Assembly (NCBI GenBank): GCA_963706385.1
Contig: OY970153.1
Coordinates: forward strand, 1,860,001 to 1,924,000
DNA from: Poindextera sp963706385
Lineage (GTDB): Bacteria; Pseudomonadota; Alphaproteobacteria; Caulobacterales; Caulobacteraceae
Direction of reading: 5' to 3'
DNA length: 64,000 nt
Shown one piece after another: positions 7,915-18,589 of this stretch. The notes under the pieces were generated by a model. That model did no database searches. It was given only the letters and a program-made list of their open reading frames with translations, and was not told the DNA's origin. The position numbers and the translations under genes were made by a program. Position 1 is the stretch's first letter; every line of letters begins with the position of its first letter.

Positions 7915-7941
7915 TTGACTTGGCGCGCGCCGCGCCATAAC
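7915..7941 (+). promoter_or_regulatory. Candidate groESL promoter
   Basis: TTGACT (7915-7920) and CATAAC (7936-7941) are separated by 15 bases and sit just upstream of the CIRCE element. The CTTGAC and CCATAA context also suits an alphaproteobacterial heat-shock sigma factor, so the sigma factor is uncertain. Confidence 0.5.
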
Positions 7942-7952
7942 TCCCCGGCGCG

Positions 7953-7979
7953 TTAGCACTCTGGCGGCGCGGCTGCTAA
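7953..7979 (+). promoter_or_regulatory. CIRCE element (HrcA operator), degenerate right arm
   Basis: The left arm TTAGCACTC is an exact CIRCE half-site. After a 9-bp spacer the right arm reads GGCTGCTAA, two mismatches from the consensus GAGTGCTAA. Its place between promoter and groES is the classical position for HrcA repression. Confidence 0.85.
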
Positions 7980-8042
7980 CGGCCGCGCATCCAGGATGCT
8001 TTCGATCGTTTTAAACCCCGCAATCCCTTAGGGAGAGACAAT

Positions 8043-8333
8043 ATGGCCTTTCGTCCTCTTGGCGATCGCGTCCTGATCAAGCGCGTCGAGGAAGAAGCAA
8101 AGACCAAGGGCGGTATCATCATCCCCGACACCGCCAAGGAAAAGCCGCAGGAAGGCGAAGTCGTGGCCGTCGGCCCCGGCGCGCGCGACGATTCCGGCAA
8201 GGTCCAGCCCCTCGACGTCAAAAAGGGCGACCGGATCCTGTTCGGCAAATGGTCCGGCACCGAAGTGAAGCTCGATGGCGAGGATCTCCTGATCATGAAG
8301 GAGAGCGACATCCTGGGCGTCCTCGAAAAGTAA
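8043..8333 (+). CDS. groES: Co-chaperonin GroES
   Basis: The 96-residue protein is the lid heptamer of the GroEL folding chamber. It shows the family's opening FRPLGDRVLIKRVEEEAKTKGGIIIPDTAKEKP with the mobile loop, followed by GEVVAVGPGARDDSGK and DRILFGKWSGTEVK. Length is normal. A GGGAGAGACA ribosome site precedes the ATG. It is the first gene of the groESL operon under the CIRCE/heat-shock promoter region, 46 bp before groEL. Confidence 0.98.
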   Translation: MAFRPLGDRVLIKRVEEEAKTKGGIIIPDTAKEKPQEGEVVAVGPGARDDSGKVQPLDVKKGDRILFGKWSGTEVKLDGEDLLIMKESDILGVLEK

Positions 8334-8379
8334 TCCCGGCGCAAGCCCAACCACCCTCATTTTCCGAAAGAGCAGGAAC

Positions 8380-10026
<1,647 letters not shown>

Positions 10027-10053
10027 TTCCAACGCATCAGTGCGCGTTGAGGC

Positions 10054-10083
10054 GGGCGGGACCGAAAGGTCCCGCCCTTTTTC
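10054..10083 (+). terminator. Rho-independent terminator of groESL
   Basis: A 10-bp perfect GC stem (10054-10063 with 10068-10077) closed by a GAAA tetraloop is followed by TTTTTCTTT. Confidence 0.92.
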
Positions 10084-10101
10084 TTTGACCGATCGCCCCG
10101 C

Positions 10102-11881
10102 TCAGCGCTTCAGCGCATTCCGCGCCCGGCGTCCGCGCGCGCCCATGGCCTCGGGCCGGTTGAGCCGCTTTCGATATTCGTCGCGGCGTTCATGGATCGA
10201 GGCGATGACTAGGCCCATCGGCACGCCGATATCGACCAGCACCGCCTCGGAGAGCTGCAGCGAGGCTTCGACCGTCTCGGGCGCCACATCGGTCGCGCCC
10301 AATTCGTAGAGCCGCTGAGCGTGGCGCGAAGTCCCGGGCGCGCGCGATGATCGCCGGATCGGGCCGCAGCGCCCGGGCGGCGGCGACCACCGCCTCGGCG
10401 CCCTCGGGCGCGTCCATGGTCACCACCAGGGCGCGGGCGCGGGCCAGGCCCAGCCGAGCCAGGAACTCGCCCCGCGCCGCGTCGCCGAAGAACACCGCCT
10501 GGCCCGCGCGCCGGCCAGCCTCGGCCTCATAGGGGTTGCGATCGACCGCGACCCAGTCGATCCGGTGACGGCTCAGCATCTCGCCGACCAGCCGGCCCAC
10601 CCGGCCGTAGCCGATCACCAGCACCCGCTCGGCGTCCGACATATCCGGCGGCGGCGCCGTCTCGGGCCGGGGCTCGGCCGCGCCGCGCCCGATCCGCGCG
10701 CCGATCGCGGCCAACAGCGGAATGGCGAACATGCCCAGCGTAGTCGAGACCAGCAGACTCTGGCCGAGCGAGGAGGCGATCAGGCCAGCGCCCATGGCCA
10801 CGCCAATGATTACGAAGGCGAACTCGCCTCCGGGCGCCAGGGCCAGCGCGGTCTCGGCCGCGGTCGCCGCCTTCAGCCCCATCAGCCGGCCGGCGCCGAA
10901 GCTGACCACCGCCTTGATCCCGATCAGGCCCGCGGTGACGCCGAAAATCAGGAACGGGTGGGCGGCCAGACGCGAGAGGTCGAGTCCGATGCCGACCGAG
11001 ACGAAGAACAGGCCCAACAGCAAACCCTTGAACGGCTCGATGGTCACCTCGACCTCATGCCGGTATTCGGTCTCCGCGAGCAGAAGGCCGGCGATGAAGG
11101 CGCCGAGCGCCATGGATAAGCCCGCCGCGGCGGCGACCAGCCCCGCGCCGATGACCACCAGCAGGCTTGCCGCCATGAACATCTCCTCGCTGCGCGCGCG
11201 GGCCACCGAGCGCATCATCGGCCGCAACAGCAGCCGGCCGATCACCACGAGGGCGGCCAAGCCCACGGCGGCCGGCGCGAAACTGAAGAGCCGCGCCGCG
11301 CTGAAGCCGCCGCCGGCTCCCAGGACGCCGAGAGTGACCATGATCGGCGCGACGGCGATATCCTGGAACAGCAGCACGGCGAAGGTCGCGCGCCCGGCCT
11401 CGGCGTGCAGCCGCCGGGTTTCGGCCAGGACCGGCAGGATGATCGCCGTCGACGATAGGGCCAGCGCCACCCCGGCGATGATCGCGGCGGCGAGCGGTTG
11501 ACCGGCGAGGACCCCGGCCAGGGCGATCGCGGCGGCGCAGACCGCCACCTGTAGCGGGCCGAGACCGAACACCATCCGGCGCATCAGCCGAAGCCGCTCC
11601 CACGACAGCTCCAGCCCGATCATGAACAACAGGAACACCACGCCGAACTCGGCGAGCTGGGCGATCTCGGCCGGCCGGGAGACGGTGATCGCCGACAGCC
11701 AGGGCGCCGCGTCGGCGAGCCGGCCGAGGCCGAAGGGACCCAGCAAAACGCCCGCGCCGAGGAACCCCAGCACCGGACTGACCTTCAGCCGCTTGAACAG
11801 CGGCGCGACGATCCCCGCCGTGGCGAGGAACAGCACCAGATCCTTGTAGCCCGCCGCCGGAACGCTGGGATGCATCGCCAT
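10102..11881 (-). pseudogene. kefB: Kef-type K+/H+ antiporter (CPA2), frameshifted near its C-terminus
   Basis: An N-terminal Na+/H+ exchanger domain with about twelve membrane segments (GFLGAGVLLGPFGLG, ALSSTAIILPVLAE, ALAPGGEFAFVII) is followed by a TrkA-N/KTN domain with the nucleotide motif VLVIGYGRVGRLVGEML. After RDFA the frame changes. Dropping one base near 10324 joins it to HAQRLYELGATDVAPETVEA and the usual KTN end in the next frame, stopping at 10102. The joined protein would be about 592 residues, normal for KefB/C. In the uncorrected frame the protein ends at 10190 with unrelated sequence. This is either a real late frameshift or a base error. Start is ATG 11881 or 11875. Confidence 0.85.
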
Positions 11882-12057
11882 CCTATTTCATCCGTCAGCG
11901 CTAAGCGGGGCACGAGGGCGAGCGCCAATGCAAGCCCAAAGGCGGCCGGCCCGACGATCTGGCGCGACCCATCGACATGATCTTGCCGAATCACGGCCTA
12001 TGATCGCCGCGCGCCCGCGATGTTGGCGCGGCCTCGCTTGCTCTAAGGATGGGTTTC

Positions 12058-14148
12058 ATGACCAAGACGCGATTTTGGCTTTCCGCCCTCGCCGCCTGCG
12101 CGCTTAGCGCCGCGGCCTCCGCGTCGCCATCGGCGGCCCCGGCGGACGCCGGCGCAGCCCCCCCCGAGGCCAATCCGGACAAGCTCGACGTCGCCGCGCC
12201 AAAATACGGCGCCTGGGGCTTTGACGCCTCCGGCGAGGATCGCTCGGTCAGCCCGGGGACCGATTTTTTCCGATTCGCCAACGGGACCTGGTGGGACAGG
12301 ACCGCGATCCCCGCCGACAGGGTCAGTTTCGGCAATGACGACATCCTGTACATGCTCTCGGAGCGCCGCACCCGGCTTTTGATCGAGGACGCGAGCGCGG
12401 GCCGCTCGTCCGATCCCGACGCGATCAAGGTCGGCGCCGCCTATCGAGCCTTCATGAACCAGACCCGGGTCGAGCGACTGGACGCGCGGCCGCTGAAGGC
12501 GGACCTGGCCGCCATCCGCGCCGAGCGGAGCCACCGCGGCGTCGCGGCCCTGATGGGCCGGGCCAACGCCACGTTCCAGAGCGCGATTTTCGACACCGAC
12601 ATCCAGGCCGACGAGAAGGCGCCGACGCATTACGCCGTCTACATCGACACCGGCGGCATGGGCCTGCCCGACCGCGACTACTATCTGCAGGCGCCGTTCG
12701 CCGACAAGAAGGCCGCCTATCTGGCCTATGTCGAAACCCAGCTTCGCCAGATCGGCTGGGCTGAGCCGAAGCGCGCCGCCCGCGCCATCGTCGATTTCGA
12801 GACCAAGATCGCCCAGGCCAGCTGGAGCCGCGCCGAAGAGCGCGACGTCGACAAGACCTACAATCCGATGAGTCTCGCGGACCTGGCCAGCTACGCGCCC
12901 GGCTTCGACTTCAAGGCCTTTCTGGCGGCGGCCGACCTCGGTTCGACGGACCGCGTGGTGCTGGCGGCCAACACCGCCTTTCCAAAGGTCGCGGCGATCT
13001 TCGCGGCGACGCCGCTGAGCACGCTCAAGGCCTGGCAGGCCTTTCATCTGGCCGATTCCGCCTCGCCCTATCTGTCCGACCGCTTCGTCCAGGCGCGGTT
13101 TTCCTTCCGCAACAAGACCCTGGCCGGCCAGCCGGAGATTCAGCCACGCTGGAAGCGGGCCGTGCGTTTCGTCAATGGCGCGCTCGGCGAGGCGGTGGGG
13201 CGGATGTATGTGACCCGCTACTTCACCCCCGAGGCCAAGGCCAAGATCGACGCCTTGGTGGGCAATGTGAAGGTCGCGCTCGCCGCGCGCATCGAACGGG
13301 TGGCCTGGATGAGCCCGGACACCAAGGCCAAGGCGCTGGAGAAGCTCGCCAAGCTGACGGTCAAGATCGGCTATCCGGCCAAATGGCGGGACTATTCCGC
13401 CTTGATCCTCAGCGACGACGACCTCTATGGCGACGCCGAGCGGAGCGACGCCTTCGAATGGGCGCGCAAGGTCCGTCGCCTGAACGAACCGGTCGACAAG
13501 CTCGAGTGGGCCATGACCCCGCAGACGGTCAACGCCTACTACAACTCATCCAACAACGAGATTGTCTTCCCAGCCGCCATCCTGCAGCCGCCGTACTTCG
13601 ATCCCGACGCCGATCCGGCGATCAATTACGGCGGCATCGGCGGGATCATCGGCCACGAGATGACCCACGGTTTCGATGACCAGGGCCGCAAGTCCGACGG
13701 CGACGGGGCGCTGCGCGACTGGTGGACGGCCGAGGACGCGGCCAAGTTCGAGGTTCAGGCCAAGCGGCTGGGCGCCCAGTACAGCCAGTTTGAAGTGGCG
13801 GGCGGCGTCCACGTCAACGGTGATCTGACCATGGGCGAGAACATCGCCGATCTGGGCGGGGTGCTTCTGGCGCTGGACGCCTACCACGCCTCGCTGCATG
13901 GCCAGCCGGCACCGGTGATCGACGGCCTGACCGGCGACCAGCGGGTGTTTCTGGGCTGGGCCCAGGCCTGGCGCGAGAAGGTCCGCGACGACATGGCCAA
14001 GCAGTGGGCGGTGTCCGACCCGCATTCGCCGGAGCGGTTCCGGGTCAACGGCCCCTTTCGCAATGTCGATGACTGGTATGCCGCCTTCAATATCAAGCCG
14101 GGCGATCCGCTCTATCTGGCGCCAGATCAGCGAGTGAATATCTGGTAG
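12058..14148 (+). CDS. pepO: M13 family zinc metallopeptidase (PepO/neprilysin-like), secreted
   Basis: The 696-residue protein begins with a signal peptide (MTKTRFWLSALAACALSAAASA) and then the M13 N-terminal domain (GTDFFRFANGTWWDRTAIPAD). The catalytic domain has NAYYNSSNNEIVFPAAILQ, the zinc motif HEMTH (His533, Glu534, His537) and GENIADLGG with the third ligand Glu594. Family members cleave short peptides in the periplasm or outside the cell. ATGs lie at 12049 and 12058; AAGGATGGG places the ribosome site best for 12058. It stands alone, divergent from the antiporter gene. Confidence 0.95.
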   Translation: MTKTRFWLSALAACALSAAASASPSAAPADAGAAPPEANPDKLDVAAPKYGAWGFDASGEDRSVSPGTDFFRFANGTWWDRTAIPADRVSFGNDDILYMLSERRTRLLIEDASAGRSSDPDAIKVGAAYRAFMNQTRVERLDARPLKADLAAIRAERSHRGVAALMGRANATFQSAIFDTDIQADEKAPTHYAVYIDTGGMGLPDRDYYLQAPFADKKAAYLAYVETQLRQIGWAEPKRAARAIVDFETKIAQASWSRAEERDVDKTYNPMSLADLASYAPGFDFKAFLAAADLGSTDRVVLAANTAFPKVAAIFAATPLSTLKAWQAFHLADSASPYLSDRFVQARFSFRNKTLAGQPEIQPRWKRAVRFVNGALGEAVGRMYVTRYFTPEAKAKIDALVGNVKVALAARIERVAWMSPDTKAKALEKLAKLTVKIGYPAKWRDYSALILSDDDLYGDAERSDAFEWARKVRRLNEPVDKLEWAMTPQTVNAYYNSSNNEIVFPAAILQPPYFDPDADPAINYGGIGGIIGHEMTHGFDDQGRKSDGDGALRDWWTAEDAAKFEVQAKRLGAQYSQFEVAGGVHVNGDLTMGENIADLGGVLLALDAYHASLHGQPAPVIDGLTGDQRVFLGWAQAWREKVRDDMAKQWAVSDPHSPERFRVNGPFRNVDDWYAAFNIKPGDPLYLAPDQRVNIW

Positions 14149-14394
14149 GCATGGCGCTTGAGCCACGATTGACGTTTTGGTCAAAAAACGGAGCCCGCCG
14201 CGGGGGATAAGGTCGCGACGGGCTCGTTAGCCTAAGAGCGGCAGGCGTTTCCTCCCCGAAACGCCGACGACACCGGACGTCTGACGGCCCTTCTGTCTCT
14301 CGCAAGCATGCAGAGACGACAATTTTGTTTTCATGTCAATCTTTTGAAGCGATTTCCCGGTCAAGCCTCTGTGATTTTGACGGAAACGTCAAAA
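14149..14394. other. Intergenic region between convergent pepO and hisG, hairpins only
   Basis: No gene is seen. It holds a hairpin at 14244-14265 (ggcgtttc/gaaacgcc around ctcccc) and a longer-range pairing GAGCCCG with CGGGCTC (about 14191-14225). It is AT-richer than its surroundings between 14320 and 14394. Confidence 0.5.
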
Positions 14395-14395
14395 T
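14374..14395 (-). terminator. Hairpin directly after hisG, possible terminator
   Basis: A perfect 9-bp stem (attttgacg/cgtcaaaat) with a 4-base loop abuts the hisG stop on its downstream side. The T-run is inside the stem rather than after it, so it may be an RNA-stabilising hairpin instead. Confidence 0.4.
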
Positions 14396-15384
14396 TATAC
14401 GCCGAGCCGGCGCGAAAGCGCCTCGATGGCCGGAGAGGTGGGCTCGAAGGCGAACTCCGGATGGGTCACGGACACTGGGCCGACGCCCGCCTCGGCCAGG
14501 GCCGCGGCCACGTCCAAGAGGTCAGTCGCCGCGGCTAGCAGGCCATTGGACCGCCGCGTGGCGCCACGGGCGAGGAAGGGCTCGCTCGCCGCCTCGGCCC
14601 GTTTGGCCTGATCGGCCGGCCAGGTCAGCAGCGACAGCCGCGAGGCGCGGGCGCGCGCCTCGACCGCGCCCATCAGTCGGCGGACTGATCCGAGCTGGGC
14701 CGGCGTCCAATCGGCGGCCAAGCTGGCGGCCAACTGGGCTTGGCTGTTCAGGATCAGACCGTCAGTCAGCACCTTCAGCCCATTGGCCCGAAGCGTCGCG
14801 CCGGTGGTGGTGATGTCGACGATCAGCTCGGCTGCGCCCGCCGCCGGCGCGCCCTCGGTGGCGCCGCTGGATTCGACGATCCGGTAGTCGGCGATGCCGG
14901 CGCGGGCGAAGAAGGCCCGGGTCTGGACGGCGTATTTGGTCGCCACGCGCAGGCGGCGACCGGTGCGCGCCACATAGGCCGCGGCCACCTCCTCGACATC
15001 GGCCATGGTCTCCACGTCGATCCAGCTCTGCGGCGCCGCCACCACCAGGTCCGCGCGCCCGAAGCCGAGCGCGCGCAGCAGCATCACCCGCGCGTCCAGC
15101 CCCTCGCCGCGCTCGCGCAGCAGATCCTCGCCGGTGACGCCCAGGTGCAGGTCTCCGGCGTCCAAGGCCGCCGCGATATCGCCGGCCGAGACCAGCTGGA
15201 CCTGCACGTCGGGCAGGCCCGTCAACCGCGCGCGGTAGCCGCGCTCGCCGCCATCGAGGCTCAGGGTGAATCCGCAATCCGCCAGCCAGGCTTCCGCCTG
15301 CTCCTTCAGCCGCCCCTTGGACGGCAGGCCGATGGTCAGGGGTGCGAAATTCCCGGACGCGATCTTGTCTATCCCGCCACTCAT
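14395..15384 (-). CDS. hisG: ATP phosphoribosyltransferase catalytic subunit
   Basis: HisG condenses ATP and PRPP, the first and feedback-controlled step of histidine synthesis. Visible family features are LTIGLPSKGRLKEQAEAWLADCG at the start, DLHLGVTGEDLLRE, RVATKYAVQTRAFF and VDITTTGATLRANGLKVL, the PRPP loop. At 329 residues it is longer than the usual HisZ-dependent short form (about 210-230). The last 100 residues do not look like the ACT-like regulatory domain of long HisG. Its ATG overlaps the hisZ stop as ATGA, so it pairs with the HisZ regulatory subunit. An open frame runs further upstream to 15873, but the family start is at 15384. Confidence 0.94.
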   Translation of the reverse strand: MSGGIDKIASGNFAPLTIGLPSKGRLKEQAEAWLADCGFTLSLDGGERGYRARLTGLPDVQVQLVSAGDIAAALDAGDLHLGVTGEDLLRERGEGLDARVMLLRALGFGRADLVVAAPQSWIDVETMADVEEVAAAYVARTGRRLRVATKYAVQTRAFFARAGIADYRIVESSGATEGAPAAGAAELIVDITTTGATLRANGLKVLTDGLILNSQAQLAASLAADWTPAQLGSVRRLMGAVEARARASRLSLLTWPADQAKRAEAASEPFLARGATRRSNGLLAAATDLLDVAAALAEAGVGPVSVTHPEFAFEPTSPAIEALSRRLGV

Positions 15385-16523
15385 GCCGCCCGCTCCGCGC
15401 CCGACCAGGCCCGGGCCGGCCGCACCATGCAGCCCACCGCGCGCTCGCCGGCGGACCCGCCCAAAGCCAGGGCTAGACCGTCGTAGCGGCCGCCGGCGGC
15501 CACCGGCGCTTCTTCGCCCAGCGCCGCGCTGCGCACCTCGAACAGAAAGCCGTCGTAATAGCTGAAGGCGCGGCCGAACCCCGTGGCCAGCATCATCCGA
15601 TCCGGCGGCGCGCCAAGACTTGTCAGGTGATCCAGGCGGGCCGTCCAGCCGGCGAGTGCGTTGTCCAACCCGAGCCCACCCTCCTTGGCCAGATCGGCGA
15701 TGCGGCCCAGCGCCGTGCGCGGCGGCTCGGCGATGGCCAGAAAGCGCTGGACCAGCCCGGCCTCGGCCGCGCTCAGCCGCGGGGCGCGCGCCGCGGCCGC
15801 GCGTTCGGCCAGGCGGTGGACGATCTCGGCGGGCTTGCGGCCGCCGACCGGCTGGATGCCGGCGATGGCCCACAGGTCCTCGAGCACGGCGCAGGCCTCG
15901 GCCTCGGGCAGACCGGCCAGCAAGGTCGACAGCCGGTCGCCTTGGCGTGGTTCAGGCGCCGGCGCCTTGGCGCGGTCCAGTTCGGCGTGCAGGGCGCGCG
16001 GGTGCGAAAAGGCCCGCTTCAGCCGCGCGGCCAGGCTGTCGGCCAGACCCAGGGCGTTGATCAAGGCCGAGAACAGAGCCACGTCCCCCATCACCAGGCT
16101 CAGGTCGTCCCGCCCGCCGGCCGCGGCCGCGCGCCAGGCCAGGGCCGCGACCTCGGCGTCGTCCGCCGGCGCGCCGGCCCCGCCATAGACCTCGATCCCG
16201 ACCTGGAGAAACTCCTCGGCCCGGCCCGAGCCGCGCGGCGCCACGCGGAAGGCCTTGCCCTCGTAAACATAGCGGCCCGGCCCGCCGCCCTCGGCCAGGT
16301 GGGCGCGGGCGATCGGGATGGTGAAGTCCGGGCGCAGGCAAACCTCCTCGCCGCCCTCGCCCTGCACCACGAACAGCCGCGCGCGCATCGCCTCGCCGGC
16401 CAGGTCCAGCAGCACGCCGAGCGGCTGGATCACCGGCGGGTCGACGGCCTGCGCCCCGGCCGAATCGAAGGGCGCCCGGATGGCGGCCAGACTTTCGGCG
16501 GGAACCGCGGGTTCGAGGATCAT
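15381..16523 (-). CDS. hisZ: ATP phosphoribosyltransferase regulatory subunit
   Basis: HisZ is a catalytically inactive paralogue of histidyl-tRNA synthetase that binds HisG and confers histidine feedback. The 380-residue product keeps the class II synthetase fold: LRPDFTIPIAR (motif 2-like), FRVAPRGSGRAEEFLQVGIEVYGG, and FSYYDGFLFEV with GGRYDGLA. It lacks the anticodon-binding domain and the consensus aminoacylation residues. The ATG at 16523 fits the family start MILEPAVPAESLAAIRAPF and overlaps the hisS stop by ATGA. The same kind of overlap joins it to hisG. Confidence 0.93.
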   Translation of the reverse strand: MILEPAVPAESLAAIRAPFDSAGAQAVDPPVIQPLGVLLDLAGEAMRARLFVVQGEGGEEVCLRPDFTIPIARAHLAEGGGPGRYVYEGKAFRVAPRGSGRAEEFLQVGIEVYGGAGAPADDAEVAALAWRAAAAGGRDDLSLVMGDVALFSALINALGLADSLAARLKRAFSHPRALHAELDRAKAPAPEPRQGDRLSTLLAGLPEAEACAVLEDLWAIAGIQPVGGRKPAEIVHRLAERAAAARAPRLSAAEAGLVQRFLAIAEPPRTALGRIADLAKEGGLGLDNALAGWTARLDHLTSLGAPPDRMMLATGFGRAFSYYDGFLFEVRSAALGEEAPVAAGGRYDGLALALGGSAGERAVGCMVRPARAWSGAERAA

Positions 16524-17989
16524 CGGGCGGCCTCGACGATGCGGCGGACAGCGGCGGTGAGCTCGCCGCGCGGCACGGTGATCTGGCCTGGCCGGCCTTC
16601 GCGCCACTCGGCGTTGTCGCTCACCTTGGCGGCCAGGGCGCGGCCGAGATCGAGATCCTTGATGGTGACTTGGCCGGCGGCCAGCTCGTCGCCGCCCAGG
16701 ATCACCGCGGCCGGGGACAGGCGACGATCGGCGTATTTCATCTGGGCCTTCATGCCCGAGGCGCCGAGATAGACCTCGGCGTCCAGGCCCGCGCCGCGCA
16801 GCTCGGCCGCGACGGCGAAATATTCGCCCATGGCGGCTTGATCGAAGACGATCACCACCACCGGCCCGCGCGCCTCGGCGGATACGTCGCGGCCGGCCGC
16901 GCTCAGCGCCGCGGCCAGGCGCGAGACGCCGAAGGAAAAGCCGGTCGCCGGGACCGGCTGACCCGTGAACCGGGCGACGAGGTCGTCGTAGCGCCCACCG
17001 CCGCCGACCGAGCCGAAGCGCACCGGCTGGCCCTGTTCGTCGAGGATCTCGGCCACGAGTTCAGCCTCGAACACCGCGCCGGTGTAGTATTCCAGGCCCC
17101 GGACGACCGAGGGGTCGAACACCGCGTGGGCCTCGTCGACGCCGAGGCTGGTCAGGGCCGAGGCGATCTTCGACAGCTCCTCCAGCCCCTCGTCACCCTC
17201 CGCCGAGCCGCCGATGACGTTGGCCAGCCGATCCAGGGTGGCCGAGCGCGGTCCGCCGCCGGCCTCGACGAAGGCGATCACCGCGTCGATGGCGGCCATG
17301 GGCAGCTCCGCGCCCTTGGTGAAGGCGCCCAATTCGTCCCTGCGCCCCGCGCCCAGCAGCAGCCTGACCCCCTCGAGGCCCAGCCGGTCCAGCTTGTCGA
17401 CGGCGCGCAGCACCCCGAGCCGCTGGCCCGGCTCGACGACCCCCGTCGAGGTCAGAAGGCCGTTGAGCAGCTTGCGGCTGTTGATCTTCAGGACGTAGTC
17501 GCGCTCGGCCAGGCCGGCGGCCTTGAAGCCCTCCACCGCCATGGCGATGATCTCGGCGTCGGCTTCGGGCCGGGCCGAGCCCACGGTGTCGGCGTCGCAC
17601 TGGACGAACTCGCGGTAGCGCCCCGGCCCCGGCTTCTCGTCGCGCCAGACCGTGCCGACCGCATAGCGGCGAAACGGCTTGGGCAGGGTCTCCCAATGTT
17701 CGGCGGCGAAACGGGCGAGCGGCGCGGTCAGATCGTAGCGCAACGCCATCCACCGCTCGTCGTCGTCCCGCAGGGCGAAGACGCCTTCATTCGGCCGGTC
17801 GGCGTCGGGCAGGAATTTGCCGAGGGCGTCGGCGTATTCGAACGCTCCCGTATCCAGCCGCTCGAAGCCATAGCGCTCATAGACCGCGGACACCGCTTCG
17901 ACGATGCGGCGCTCGGCGCGCAGGTCCGCTGCGCGCTTGTCGATGAACCCGCGCGGCGCGCGAGCTTCCGGGCGGAAGGCGTCGGTCAT
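16520..17989 (-). CDS. hisS: Histidyl-tRNA synthetase
   Basis: The 489-residue class II synthetase charges tRNA-His. Motif 1 lies around RIVEAVSAVYERYGFERLDTG. Motif 2 is RRYAVGTVWRDEKPGPGRYREF. The histidine-specific VVRGLEYYTGAVFE and the motif 3 region SVGGGGRYDDLV plus GFSFGVSRL are present. The anticodon-binding domain follows, with KAQMKYADRRLSPAAVILG. Start is the ATG at 17989. It leads an overlapping hisS-hisZ-hisG unit, which ties translation capacity for histidine to its synthesis. Confidence 0.97.
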   Translation of the reverse strand: MTDAFRPEARAPRGFIDKRAADLRAERRIVEAVSAVYERYGFERLDTGAFEYADALGKFLPDADRPNEGVFALRDDDERWMALRYDLTAPLARFAAEHWETLPKPFRRYAVGTVWRDEKPGPGRYREFVQCDADTVGSARPEADAEIIAMAVEGFKAAGLAERDYVLKINSRKLLNGLLTSTGVVEPGQRLGVLRAVDKLDRLGLEGVRLLLGAGRRDELGAFTKGAELPMAAIDAVIAFVEAGGGPRSATLDRLANVIGGSAEGDEGLEELSKIASALTSLGVDEAHAVFDPSVVRGLEYYTGAVFEAELVAEILDEQGQPVRFGSVGGGGRYDDLVARFTGQPVPATGFSFGVSRLAAALSAAGRDVSAEARGPVVVIVFDQAAMGEYFAVAAELRGAGLDAEVYLGASGMKAQMKYADRRLSPAAVILGGDELAAGQVTIKDLDLGRALAAKVSDNAEWREGRPGQITVPRGELTAAVRRIVEAAR

Positions 17990-18073
17990 GGGGCGCCGCT
18001 TAAAGGATCGCACCGCCGCGGGCAAGGAAGCGCGGGCGCTAGGGCCGTGTTTACCACAAGGGCGCATCATGGC

Positions 18074-18090
18074 GGTGAGACCGTCTCACC
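18074..18090. promoter_or_regulatory. Perfect short palindrome before a small secreted protein
   Basis: GGTGAGA and TCTCACC form 7-bp perfect arms around CCG, about 25 bases before the AAGGAG ribosome site. It could be an operator or an mRNA hairpin. Confidence 0.4.
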
Positions 18091-18115
18091 CATTCCGGTT
18101 CCAAGGAGCCCGCTG

Positions 18116-18589
18116 ATGTCCTGCGATGTCGCCGCCGCCGCGTTTCTGATGTTCGCCGCCGCCGTGGGCCCGTCCGGGACGAACGCCCAGCCCGCCGGCG
18201 CCGGAGCCCCTCCGTCGGCGGCCAGCCAGCCGCTGTTCCAGGATATCGTCGGTCGCGCCGGCAGGCTGAAGGCCGAGGTCGAGCGCTTCCGCGCGGGCGT
18301 TGGGACCGCCGCCGGCGTGGTCGCCCTGCCCGGCGCCGAGGCCTTCGCCGCCGACATCGGCCAGCTCTCGGCGCTGGATCAGCAGGGCAGCGATTGGCTG
18401 AAGCTGCACAGCGTCGACGGCGATTTGAAATGCATCCTGCACGGCATCTCCCAGGACCTGCCCCTGAAGCTGGCGGCGATGAAGGCGGCCAAGACCGCCC
18501 ACGACGAGGACCTTGCCCTGCGCGACATGGCCTTTCTGCTGCGCGACAACGTCGAGGTGATCACCGCCCCGCCGGCGCCGGCGGCCTAG
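18116..18589 (+). CDS. Hypothetical exported protein
   Basis: The 157-residue product has a hydrophobic start (VAAAAFLMFAAAVGPSGTNAQPAG) that looks like a signal peptide. The mature part is helical and includes VGRAGRLKAEVERFRAG and LKCILHGISQDLPLKLAAMKAAK. Two cysteines remain, at residues 3 and about 103. AAGGAG sits eight bases before the ATG at 18116; a longer upstream frame is antisense to hisS and is rejected. The stop shares CTAG with the convergent DsbD gene. No family recognised. Confidence 0.75.
   Translation: MSCDVAAAAFLMFAAAVGPSGTNAQPAGAGAPPSAASQPLFQDIVGRAGRLKAEVERFRAGVGTAAGVVALPGAEAFAADIGQLSALDQQGSDWLKLHSVDGDLKCILHGISQDLPLKLAAMKAAKTAHDEDLALRDMAFLLRDNVEVITAPPAPAA

Noticed and set aside
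7953..7979. The CIRCE-like repeat as a terminator
   Set aside because: Exact TTAGCACTC half-site, 9-bp spacer and place before groES fit an HrcA operator; there is no T-run.
10102..10302. A separate small gene downstream of the Kef-type gene
   Set aside because: Its sequence is the missing C-terminal part of the antiporter, displaced by one base.
10315..10335. Programmed ribosomal frameshifting in the Kef-type gene
   Set aside because: No slippery heptamer is present at the shift point.
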